64,000 bases of DNA, from assembly GCF_018403325.1 (NCBI RefSeq), contig NZ_BOSL01000009.1, forward strand, positions 1-64,000, written 5' to 3'. Within the stretch, counting starts at the first letter, position 1. Every line of letters begins with the position of its first letter. Below the pieces are notes generated by a model. The model saw nothing but the letters and a program-made list of their open reading frames with translations, made no database searches and was not told where the DNA came from. This document shows, in pieces, positions 37,504-44,743 of the stretch. Made by a program: the position numbers and the translations under genes. The stretch is from Paenibacillus vini (GTDB taxonomy: Bacteria; Bacillota; Bacilli; Paenibacillales; Paenibacillaceae).

Positions 37504-38121
37504 ATGATAAACTCTGCCAGCCAAGAGGAACAGCTCAGGGACTCAGTTGTCTGGATCAAGAAATTGTCGAATTCCGCTTTTGAGATCGATTCGAAGGGAA
37601 TCATCCTAGCCTGGAATGGGGGGATGGAGCAGTTGACCGGGATTGGAGCCGCCAAAACACTTGGCATGCCGTGCAGAGAACTTTCCTTGTTTTGCGATGC
37701 CCAGGGCCGCTGCGTTTGCGATCAGGATTGTCCGATCCATCAAGCGGCTAAAACGATGGGAAGTTATCTGGGAAAGCGCCATGTCTATTTGAATGCTCGC
37801 AACCGGGCGATCCCTGTATCCAAAACAGTATTTATCAGCCGAGGATCGGAGTCGACGGACCGGGTGGTTCATGTGGTGTTGGAGCGAGTGCAGGAGATGT
37901 GGCCGTCTTTCGGGCTCACCCCTAGCGAGATGCGGGTTTTAAGGTATATGTGTCAAGGGTATTCGACGGAAGAAATTGCTACCGGCATGAACATCACCTA
38001 TAACACGGTACGCACTCATATTCGCAATGTGCTTAGCAAACTTGGTGTTCACAAAAGGATGGAGGCCGTTTCCATGGCCATGGGGGAATATGCCAAGCTG
38101 CCTTTGGAAAGAGAAGGGTAG
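37504..38121 (+). CDS. PAS-LuxR regulator with a cysteine cluster
   Basis: A 205-residue protein. The N-terminal PAS domain (about 12-125) carries five Cys within about 25 residues (CRELSLFC, then GRCVCDQDC, about 55-79), a spacing that could hold a metal, cluster or redox switch. The C-terminal LuxR HTH (about 140-200) has LTPSEMRVLRYMCQGYSTEEIA and NTVRTHIRNVLSKLGV. Receiver residues are absent, so control is presumably by the PAS ligand or redox. ATG 37504 follows GAGGAG; a GTG at 37489 is less likely. Target unknown; the next gene is 1 kb away. Confidence 0.85.
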   Translation: MINSASQEEQLRDSVVWIKKLSNSAFEIDSKGIILAWNGGMEQLTGIGAAKTLGMPCRELSLFCDAQGRCVCDQDCPIHQAAKTMGSYLGKRHVYLNARNRAIPVSKTVFISRGSESTDRVVHVVLERVQEMWPSFGLTPSEMRVLRYMCQGYSTEEIATGMNITYNTVRTHIRNVLSKLGVHKRMEAVSMAMGEYAKLPLEREG

Positions 38122-38254
38122 AGTTAAGGCTGCTGGAAAAGGAACCTAAGCTGAATATTGCTTTATCACACTGCCGCGGCGCTTGGTATGATTTTTAGGG
38201 TGTACTCTAGCTGCGAGGTGTTTTAAATATCTCGCTGTGTTTTTAACCGCTAGA

Positions 38255-38415
38255 TATGCTTTATACGTAGAGATGTGCTTTAAACGTGAGACGTACTTCG
38301 AACATAGCGATGTGCTTTTAAACATGGGATATGCTTTACCCATGAAATGCGCTTTAAACATGAGATATGCTTTAACCACGAGATGCGCCTTAACCAAGAG
38401 ATGTGCTTTAACCGT
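38255..38415. repeat. Tandem array of about nine 18-bp units
   Basis: Degenerate head-to-tail repeats with consensus near RTGCTTTAAACATGAGAT and 18-19 bp period, directly upstream of tetra-palindrome copy 3. The period is a multiple of three and gives a periodic antisense translation, but no start site supports a gene. It is part of the 1075-bp gene-free stretch 38122-39196. Confidence 0.7.
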
Positions 38416-38459
38416 CTGTGTGTTGTGGTCGCATGACCTTTTTGCCACAGCCTTAATTC

Positions 38460-38642
38460 TAACGGACACAGGAGCCGTTAAACGTAACAAATCCGGACTT
38501 TTGAACCGCTAACGGACACAGGTGACCTTAATCGCTCAAATTGAGTCAGAAATTGGCCGATTTAGCGTATTTAAGGTCTTTGGTGTCCGTTAGAATTCAA
38601 AGAGAGCAATTTTGGGCATTTTAACGTCCGTGGTGTCCGTTA
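38460..38642. repeat. Tetra-palindrome intergenic element, family A, copy 3
   Basis: Palindrome units lie at 38460-38480, 38510-38530, 38572-38592 and 38622-38642 (50, 62, 50 bp). Unit 1 is an exact TAACGG-N9-CCGTTA palindrome. The element sits between two unrelated tandem-repeat arrays, in the gap between the LuxR gene and the radical SAM cluster. Confidence 0.87.
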
Positions 38643-38741
38643 GAAATACATGGGATAGTCCGACGCTACACCAAGTAACTAGTTTTTGGATATCGCCCCC
38701 GTAACACCATCCTTCACTCAACTGATCATGTTACCACCTAG

Positions 38742-38907
38742 CTCCATCAAACCTTCGCCTCGCACCTTATCCCCTCGCACATTCCCGCATACCTCCATCA
38801 AACCTTTGCCTCGCACATTCCCGCATACCTCCGTCAAACCTTTGCCTAGCACCTTATCACATATCTCCATCAAACTTTCTTCTCGCACCTTACCGCATAC
38901 CTCCGCC
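38742..38907. repeat. Tandem 36-bp repeats
   Basis: A 36-bp unit starting CTCCATCAAACCTTTGCCTC lies head to tail at 38793, 38829, 38865 and 38901 (last one partial), with a longer diverged copy from 38743. There are no unique spacers, so it is not a CRISPR array. The following 38908-39090 is pyrimidine-rich with repeated CATATTC/CCGTTTTCGCC words and no gene. Confidence 0.7.
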
Positions 38908-39098
38908 AAACGTCCTCTTACCGTTTTTAATTACCTCTCACGCCCACCATATCTTCTTCCCACAATATAACCCCCATGGAACTCCCCCATTTCGTTTTCG
39001 CATATTCATCCGTTCTTCCGGCATATTCCGTTTTCGCCTATTCTTTCGTTCTCCCCGTAACATTTTGATTTGCGATTTTTCACTCCTATCTACTTCAA

Positions 39099-39200
39099 AT
39101 GGACGATGAGCGGAAAAAGAAGGTGTGTTACTTTGAAATCAGCTGGATCAGGGTTGGAGAAATATGGCAGTCATCTGACGGAAGGAGGATAAGTGTGTGA
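39099..39200 (+). other. Possible small ORFs upstream of radical SAM gene (33 and 19 codons)
   Basis: Two overlapping small frames precede the radical SAM start. ATG 39099 to TGA 39198-39200 encodes 33 residues: a charged start (MDDERKKK), an aromatic stretch (VCYFEISWIRVGEIW) and a GTGA overlap with the next gene, but no ribosome site. TTG 39133 to TAA 39190-39192 encodes 19 residues (starts MKSAGSGLEKYG) behind AAGAAGGTG. At most one is real. Either could be a leader or a second precursor. Confidence 0.25.
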
Positions 39201-40234
39201 GTGTGCTTGCAACGATTCAAGACGAATTCAAAGCCCCTTTCTACCTGGTATGGGAAATTACGCTACGGTGCAATGCCAAGTGCGTGCATTGCTATTCCGG
39301 AGCCGGACTGGCTCATCCCATGGAGTTTTCGACGGAGGAGGCGTTGTCCGTAGTCGATCAGCTTGCGGACGCCGGTGTTTTGATTTTGGGATTGTCCGGA
39401 GGGGAGGCGCTGCTACGCCCCGACTGGATGCAGATCGCTTCACGCGCAAGCGGTCGCGGCATGATGGTGTCTGTCGGAACGAACGGTGCCGTCATCAACG
39501 ACACGATGTGCGGAAAACTGAAGCAAGCGGGAATCCAGAGCGTTTGCGTCAGCATCGACGGTGCAACGGCGGAGGTGCATGAACAGGTCCGCGGAGTACC
39601 GGGATTGTTCAACAAAGCGGTAGAGGCCGTGGCATGCCTGGTACGCAACGGAATCAGCGTGACCGTAGGTTATACGCCGACGAAGCTGAATTTCCGGGAC
39701 GGCAGAAACGTAGTGAAGCTGGCGGCGGAGCTGGGAGCCAACGGCGCGAATCTGTCGGAATTTATACCGACGGGCCGGGGAGACCGCGATTTGGCTCTAT
39801 CGCCGGAGGAATTAAAAGGCGTGATCGAGGAATGGATCGAGATGCAGGAGGAATATGCCGGCAGAATGAAAATCTACTGGCACGACTGCCGGGTCGCTTT
39901 GATGCTGCCTCCAAAAGAAGGCGCCATGTACATCGGCTGCGGAGCCGGCCGGGTAACGGCGAGAATTACGGTGGAAGGCAATGTGACCCCATGCGTAACA
40001 CTGCCGATGGCGGCGGGAAACTTGAGGGAATCTACGTTTGACGAGATATGGAATCATTCCCCGCTGCTTGCCGGTATTCGCGACCGCAAGTCCAAAACCG
40101 AGGGGAATTGCGGAACTTGCGAGCACAAATTTGTTTGCGGCGGCTGCCGCTCGGCCTCGCTGGCCTATTATGGAGACCCGGCGCTCGGCGATCCGTATTG
40201 CTGGATCGTACCGGAAACCGCCGCGGCATTATAG
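39197..40234 (+). CDS. Radical SAM/SPASM peptide-modifying enzyme 1
   Basis: A 345-residue PqqE-class enzyme. The SAM-cluster cysteines are C25, C29 and C32 (RCNAKCVHC), followed by the LSGGEALLRPD motif. A C-terminal SPASM region carries cysteines in IGCGAG, VTPCVTL, NCGTCEHKFVCGGC and DPYC for auxiliary iron-sulfur clusters. SPASM enzymes of this size usually modify ribosomal peptides. The GTG at 39197 lies 8 bases after AAGGAGG. It opens a cluster of same-strand genes with a PqqD-like protein and a tiny ORF. A second enzyme of the same class lies at 43339-44385. Confidence 0.92.
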   Translation: MSVLATIQDEFKAPFYLVWEITLRCNAKCVHCYSGAGLAHPMEFSTEEALSVVDQLADAGVLILGLSGGEALLRPDWMQIASRASGRGMMVSVGTNGAVINDTMCGKLKQAGIQSVCVSIDGATAEVHEQVRGVPGLFNKAVEAVACLVRNGISVTVGYTPTKLNFRDGRNVVKLAAELGANGANLSEFIPTGRGDRDLALSPEELKGVIEEWIEMQEEYAGRMKIYWHDCRVALMLPPKEGAMYIGCGAGRVTARITVEGNVTPCVTLPMAAGNLRESTFDEIWNHSPLLAGIRDRKSKTEGNCGTCEHKFVCGGCRSASLAYYGDPALGDPYCWIVPETAAAL

Positions 40235-40246
40235 GAGGAAACCGTG

Positions 40247-40537
40247 ATGAGTATTATCAACTCGAACAGTGTAGTCAGCCGCACTCCGGGGGTTGTTACC
40301 CGGAAAGAGGAAAACCGGAAATTCATCGTATACAATCCCGCGACGGATGAAATTCATTTGCTGCAGCCCGTGGCCCATGCCATTTTGAAATTATGCGAAT
40401 ATTCCTGCGAGGTTGATAAGCTGGCGTCGATCGCTTCCGAAGAAATACCCGCTTTAGGCTGTGAAGAAGGAAAGATGGCGGTCTGGAAGCTTTTGGAGCG
40501 ACTGGAGCAACGGAAACTGGTTACGATTTCGAACTAA
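40247..40537 (+). CDS. PqqD-like RiPP recognition protein
   Basis: A 96-residue PqqD-family protein: SVVSRTPGVVTRKEE at the start, the strand FIVYNPATDEIHLLQPVAHAILKLCE, then a three-helix region. PqqD-like domains bind the leader of a precursor peptide and bring it to the radical SAM enzyme. ATG 40247 is preferred over GTG 40244 because AGGAGG sits 8 bases before it. It is 12 bases after the radical SAM gene and 31 bases before the candidate precursor. Confidence 0.88.
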   Translation: MSIINSNSVVSRTPGVVTRKEENRKFIVYNPATDEIHLLQPVAHAILKLCEYSCEVDKLASIASEEIPALGCEEGKMAVWKLLERLEQRKLVTISN

Positions 40538-40568
40538 TCCTCTCTCGGCTGGGAAAGGAGGTGAGATC

Positions 40569-40712
40569 ATGGAACAAAATAAAGAATTGCTGCTGGAAAC
40601 GGCTAGGGCTTCATTATCCGAAATGAAAGAATGCGACCTGCTTTCGGCTGTGGACTACATGGATATTGTGGATTTGGGCGAGCTGTCGCTGATTGCCTGG
40701 CGGGTAATCTGA
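40569..40712 (+). CDS. Candidate RiPP precursor peptide, 47 residues
   Basis: A 47-residue ORF behind an excellent ribosome site (AAAGGAGGTGAG, 6 bases before ATG 40569). The N-terminal two thirds look like an acidic, helical leader (starts MEQNKELLLETARA). It has one Cys (C22), one Tyr (Y30), four Asp and ends in SLIAWRVI with Trp44. The single Cys argues against a multi-thioether sactipeptide; carbon-carbon crosslinks or trimming to a small cofactor are possible. It sits between the PqqD-like gene and two M16 peptidases and is followed by an attenuator hairpin, as expected for a precursor gene. I recognise no family for it. Confidence 0.75.
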   Translation: MEQNKELLLETARASLSEMKECDLLSAVDYMDIVDLGELSLIAWRVI

Positions 40713-40723
40713 CCGGCGGAAGG

Positions 40724-40754
40724 AAGGGACCTTTCTTCACAGGGAGGTCCTTTT
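40724..40754 (+). terminator. Attenuator-type terminator after the precursor ORF
   Basis: AAGGGACCT (40724-40732) pairs with AGGTCCTTT (40745-40753), one pair being G-U, within a T-rich 3' side. It starts 12 bases after the precursor stop and ends 30 bases before the first peptidase gene. Partial termination would leave much more precursor mRNA than enzyme mRNA. Confidence 0.65.
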
Positions 40755-40783
40755 GTCTCCATCTATTTCAAGGAGCGATGGCC

Positions 40784-42034
40784 ATGGAAAATAGCGGCTT
40801 ATTTTTGCGGCGGTTGACTAACGGATTATCTGTAATCGCGATGCCGCAAGCAGATGTAGAAACCGTTTCGGTCGGTTTGCTGACAGGCGCCGGCGCGAGA
40901 CTGGAAGAACCGTGGGAACTGGGCAGTTCAAGGATTCTTGAATATTGGATTTGGGACGGCCTTTCCACCGAACTGGCCGATCTGGGAATCCATAAAAAGT
41001 CCGCTCCGAACATAGAGTGGACCCGATATTGGGTCACGGCTCTCGCTCCGTATTTTGCGCAGACGCTGCGGACGTTGCTTCAAGCGGTATCAGCACCGGG
41101 CTTGCAGGAGCGTTCCTTTGCCGCGTTTCGATCTCTGGCGGCTCATCAGGCCGCGGCCCGCGAAAATGAGCCTCAGGCATGTACGGCCGATTTGCTCAGA
41201 CAAGCCATGGGCGGTACGCAGCCGATTTCCAGGTCGGCGTATGGCCGAAGCGACGGTTACGGCATTTTGGACCCCGGGACTGTCCGAAACGTTTACGAGC
41301 GGTTGTATCAGCCGGCTAATTGCGTACTCGCTATTGTCGGGAACTACTCAGAAGATCATTTAGAAAAACTGCTGGATGATTGCCAAAATAATTGGAAAGG
41401 TAGTACGTCTTCGGCCTGCTTCCCGTCCGAGCAAGCTCCCTTATGGACGCCGGGAATCATCGCCAAGGAACGAGATGCGAATCAAGCGTACCTGACGCTG
41501 GGGATTCCCGGTGTTCCGTATGACGATGCCGATTTTTTTCCGCTCGCTGTCCTGGTTCAGATTATCGGCGGTGGGGACGGATCCCGGCTGTATGAGGAAA
41601 TCCGGCAGCGCCGGGGGCTCGTTTATCAGATTCGCAGCAGCCTTACTTCTTTCCGCGACGCCGGCCTGATGACCATTCAACTGGGTTCCCGGAAGGAGTC
41701 GGCGCTGGAGGCGCTGGAACAAATCATTCTGGAGCTGTGGCGTCTTGAACGCGATGGAGTGACGGAACGGGAAGTGCAATCCGCCAAAAACCAATTGATC
41801 AAGCAGATGGTGATGCGTTCAGAAAGTACGGTTGCCCGGATGAATACTTTGCTTACCTCGGGTTGGTATCCCAAATATCCGAGTACGCTGGAGGCTATGC
41901 GCCGATCGATTGAAGGAGTGACGACAGGGGCGGTCTCGGAGGCGATCTCAAGGCATGCGCTGACGAATTCCCTAGGTATTGCCAGCATTGGCCCGTTGGC
42001 GGCAAGCGATCTTAAGGCGGGAGCGATTCATTGA
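40784..42034 (+). CDS. M16-family peptidase homologue lacking the zinc motif
   Basis: A 416-residue M16 fold protein (N-terminal half with FLRRLTNGLSVIAMPQADVETVSVGLLTGAGAR; later VFERLYQPANC-like and GGGDGSRLYEEIRQRRGLVYQI). Where HxxEH should be there is SSRILEYW, so no zinc site. Inactive partners of this kind pair with an active M16 protein, as PqqG with PqqF and one of the Alb pair in subtilosin synthesis. ATG 40784 has AAGGAG 8 bases upstream; an ATG at 40778 would be too close. The next gene encodes the active partner, 15 bases later. Confidence 0.88.
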   Translation: MENSGLFLRRLTNGLSVIAMPQADVETVSVGLLTGAGARLEEPWELGSSRILEYWIWDGLSTELADLGIHKKSAPNIEWTRYWVTALAPYFAQTLRTLLQAVSAPGLQERSFAAFRSLAAHQAAARENEPQACTADLLRQAMGGTQPISRSAYGRSDGYGILDPGTVRNVYERLYQPANCVLAIVGNYSEDHLEKLLDDCQNNWKGSTSSACFPSEQAPLWTPGIIAKERDANQAYLTLGIPGVPYDDADFFPLAVLVQIIGGGDGSRLYEEIRQRRGLVYQIRSSLTSFRDAGLMTIQLGSRKESALEALEQIILELWRLERDGVTEREVQSAKNQLIKQMVMRSESTVARMNTLLTSGWYPKYPSTLEAMRRSIEGVTTGAVSEAISRHALTNSLGIASIGPLAASDLKAGAIH

Positions 42035-42049
42035 GGAGGAGATTCCATC

Positions 42050-43321
42050 ATGGAGCAACGATCGGTTACGCTGCCGAATAATCTTCGGGTATTGCTGCAC
42101 CGGATGCCTTCCATGGCAACGGTGTCGGTCTGTTTTTACGTTTTGAGCGGGGCCCGCGACGAGAGTCCAAATCAAGCGGGGGCCGCTCATATGCTGGAGC
42201 ATATGCTGTTCCGGGGCTCCGAAGCATTTTCGGAGGAAGACATCCGGCGGGCGATGCGGGAAACCGGCTCGGACATGAACGCTTTTACGGCTTGGGAAGG
42301 GACATGCATATACGCCCGGATGCTGCCCGAGTATTTCGGCAGCCTGTTTCCGGTGCTGGCGGATATGGTGCGTCATCCCAAGCTGAATGCAGCCGACTAT
42401 GAAGTGGAGCGAAGTGTGGTTCAGGAGGAATTGGCGAGGCAACTGGATGAGCCGCGCAGCGTAATGCTCCATGAGCTTCACCGGTTAAGCTTCGACGACA
42501 GGATAGGCGGCATCCTCATCGGCTCGAAGGAACAAATTAGAGATCTGGAACTTCAGGAGTTACGCGCTTTCCATCGAAGTCATTACGTCCCCGACAATAC
42601 GCTCGTCATTATTACGGGCGCCTACGAAGAGAAACAGATTGATGAGGCGCTGACTTCGCTGGAGGATTGGCGGCCGGGCGCAGACGGTCTTCTGTCCGAA
42701 GCGGTCCGGCAAAAGCGAAGCATGGGAGGATCGATTGCCGGGCCGGAAAAGCGTACCTCCAAACTAATGGCCCCTCTTTTCCGCAAGGGCGCGGGAATTT
42801 GGGGATGGCGGCTTCCGCCGCTGCAAGGTGCGGATCATTATGCCGCCCATCTTTTGTGCACGCTGCTCGGCGACGACAATACGCTGGGCTCAAGATTTGA
42901 AACGGTGCTGGTGCGGGCGCGGATCGCGGAGCAGGCAAACGCGGTATATACCTCTTTTTCCGGAGGAGGCATGTTGAAAATTTACGGTACGTTTCCTGCA
43001 GAACAAGAGGAGAAGGTCCAGGGTATCGTGATGGATGAACTGAGGCGCTTGCATGAAGGAAAAGGGAATCCTGGCGAACTCCGGCGGGCTAAAAATAAAA
43101 TCAAGACCCAACTCGCGGTAGATGCTTCCACTACGGATAGCAGAATGATCTCGATGGCGCAGGCCTGGCTTCCAGGGCGGGAGATGGTTCCCCTGCAGGA
43201 AGTACTGGAAAGGATCGACGCCTTGACGGATAGGCAGCTCACAAAACTGGCCGGCCGCCTGCTGGCAGAACCGCCATTCCGGGTGATTGCCGGACCGCCG
43301 GAACACGCGAAACTATCATAA
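42050..43321 (+). CDS. M16-family zinc peptidase (active subunit)
   Basis: A 423-residue M16 peptidase with the inverted zinc motif H47-M-L-E50-H51 and the downstream zinc-ligand Glu in VVQEELARQ (E126/E127). The C-terminal half lacks catalytic residues, as usual. It probably forms a heterodimer with the preceding inactive homologue and removes the leader, or trims the modified core. It has no signal peptide, so it acts in the cytoplasm. ATG 42050 follows GAGGAGGAG. Confidence 0.92.
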   Translation: MEQRSVTLPNNLRVLLHRMPSMATVSVCFYVLSGARDESPNQAGAAHMLEHMLFRGSEAFSEEDIRRAMRETGSDMNAFTAWEGTCIYARMLPEYFGSLFPVLADMVRHPKLNAADYEVERSVVQEELARQLDEPRSVMLHELHRLSFDDRIGGILIGSKEQIRDLELQELRAFHRSHYVPDNTLVIITGAYEEKQIDEALTSLEDWRPGADGLLSEAVRQKRSMGGSIAGPEKRTSKLMAPLFRKGAGIWGWRLPPLQGADHYAAHLLCTLLGDDNTLGSRFETVLVRARIAEQANAVYTSFSGGGMLKIYGTFPAEQEEKVQGIVMDELRRLHEGKGNPGELRRAKNKIKTQLAVDASTTDSRMISMAQAWLPGREMVPLQEVLERIDALTDRQLTKLAGRLLAEPPFRVIAGPPEHAKLS

Positions 43322-43338
43322 AGAAGAGGAGGGGTTTC

Positions 43339-44385
43339 ATGAGTCTCATACTCCGCTATCCGCTGCATATGGTCTGGGCGGTCACAAATCTCTGCAATGC
43401 CCACTGCGTTCACTGTTCCTCCAGCGCGGGCTGCCGCTTGCCCGGGGAGTTGGACACGAAAGAGGCTCTCGGTCTGATTGACCAACTGGCCGAATTGGGC
43501 GTCGTGGATTTGGCTCTGTCGGGTGGCGAGGCTCTGCTCAGGCCCGACATTGACGAACTGATTTCCCATGCGGTGAAAAGAAACATGCAGGTCGGACTCG
43601 GTACCAACGGCTGGTGGATTCAAAAGGAACGGGCGCATGAACTGAAGCGGCTCGGTTTGCACCGCGTCCAGATCAGTCTTGACGGACTGGGACCGGTCCA
43701 TGATCAAGTGCGCGGTTTGCCGGGATTGTTCGAAAGGGCAACCGCAGCAATGCATGCCTGCCGGGAGGCGGGGCTGCAGACGCATGTTTGTTTTACTCCG
43801 CACCGGGACAATGTGCAGGATTTGGAGCATGTTATTCAATTCGCCTACGAGCAGGGCATTCATTTGTTCAATCTGTCCCAATTCGTCCCGGTCGGCCGGG
43901 GCAGCCAGGCCATGGATCTCTCGGCCGAGAAATGGAAGGAGATTGCCCGCCTTTGGGCGAAAAAACGCCGGGAGTATGCGGGCAGGATGAAGTTTACCAG
44001 CCATTTGGCGCAAATGGCTTTGGTCGATTCTTCGTTGGCGCGCCAGGAAGCATTCCGCGGCTGCCAGGCGGGGACGGGCCAGGGGTATATTGCCCCGGAC
44101 GGCACGGTTACGCCTTGCGTGATGCTGCCGGTAGGCATCGGGAACGTGAAAGATAAGCCTTTCCGTGAAATATGGGACGAGTCCTCCGTCATCTCGGATT
44201 TACGCGATCGCAGCAACCTCGGGGGCAAATGCGGAAGTTGCCGGATCCGCGAGCGCTGCGGCGGTTGCCGGGGCGTGGCTTACGGTTATTATCAGACCCA
44301 TATGGCGGAGGATCCGCATTGCTGGCTTCCTCCGGAGGCGGCCCAGGCAAAGGAGCGGATCGATAGCGGTCTTTTGGCCACGTGA
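43339..44385 (+). CDS. Radical SAM/SPASM peptide-modifying enzyme 2
   Basis: A 348-residue paralogue of the enzyme at 39197-40234. The SAM-cluster cysteines are C19, C23 and C26 (LCNAHCVHC), followed by LSGGEALLRPD. SPASM cysteines lie in RGCQAG, VTPCVML, KCGSCRIRERCGGC and DPHC. Both proteins share VPVGRG/IPTGRG and QVRGLPGLF/QVRGVPGLF patterns, indicating duplication. Two different enzymes suggest two modifications of one peptide, or a heterodimer. ATG 43339 follows AAGAGGAGGGG, 17 bases after the peptidase gene. Confidence 0.92.
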   Translation: MSLILRYPLHMVWAVTNLCNAHCVHCSSSAGCRLPGELDTKEALGLIDQLAELGVVDLALSGGEALLRPDIDELISHAVKRNMQVGLGTNGWWIQKERAHELKRLGLHRVQISLDGLGPVHDQVRGLPGLFERATAAMHACREAGLQTHVCFTPHRDNVQDLEHVIQFAYEQGIHLFNLSQFVPVGRGSQAMDLSAEKWKEIARLWAKKRREYAGRMKFTSHLAQMALVDSSLARQEAFRGCQAGTGQGYIAPDGTVTPCVMLPVGIGNVKDKPFREIWDESSVISDLRDRSNLGGKCGSCRIRERCGGCRGVAYGYYQTHMAEDPHCWLPPEAAQAKERIDSGLLAT

Positions 44386-44430
44386 TCTTGAAGGCAAGCT
44401 CCAGAAAATTAAAAAAAGGAAGCGATCTTC

Positions 44431-44742
44431 ATGTATTTAACCAGAGAAGAGGATATTCGTTACGTCATTTTGTTGTCCGTGATTCCCGGCAAGGAAATGT
44501 CGGAAGATTTGATCCGGGCTCATGTCGGGCATTTGAAGGAGCTGGACCGTCAAGGCAAGCTCGTGCTGTGCGGCCCGTTCACCGATTACCGAGGCGGGAT
44601 GGTCATCATTAAGGCAGCCAGTTACGAAGAAGCAAAGGCGGTTGCCGAAAAAGACCCTTACGTGCAGGCCGGGGTGGAATCCTACGAGCTGAGAACGTGG
44701 GAATTATCCTGCGAAGGCAACAATCATATGGGAATGGGTTAA
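44431..44742 (+). CDS. YciI-like protein
   Basis: A 103-residue protein of the YciI (YCII) fold: AHVGHLKELDRQGKLVLCGPFTDYRGGM and the Asp of EKDPYVQAGV, the His/Asp pair typical of this ferredoxin-like family. Biochemistry is sparse for the family; some relatives are lyases. AAAGGAAG precedes ATG 44431. It lies between the second radical SAM gene and the transporter (1-base gap), so a role in the same pathway is likely. Confidence 0.85.
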   Translation: MYLTREEDIRYVILLSVIPGKEMSEDLIRAHVGHLKELDRQGKLVLCGPFTDYRGGMVIIKAASYEEAKAVAEKDPYVQAGVESYELRTWELSCEGNNHMGMG

Positions 44743-44743
44743 G

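Noticed and set aside
38146-38490. Minus-strand frame of 114 codons with periodic VKAHL-like words
   Set aside because: It is the translation of the 18-bp repeat, with no ribosome site, and overlaps the tetra-palindrome element.
38255-38907. Possible CRISPR arrays in the 18-bp and 36-bp repeats
   Set aside because: Units are contiguous and degenerate, with no unique spacers between them and no cas genes nearby.
38686-38970. Plus-strand frame of 94 codons rich in Pro, Ser and Thr
   Set aside because: It is the translation of the 36-bp repeat region, with no ribosome site and no recognisable fold.
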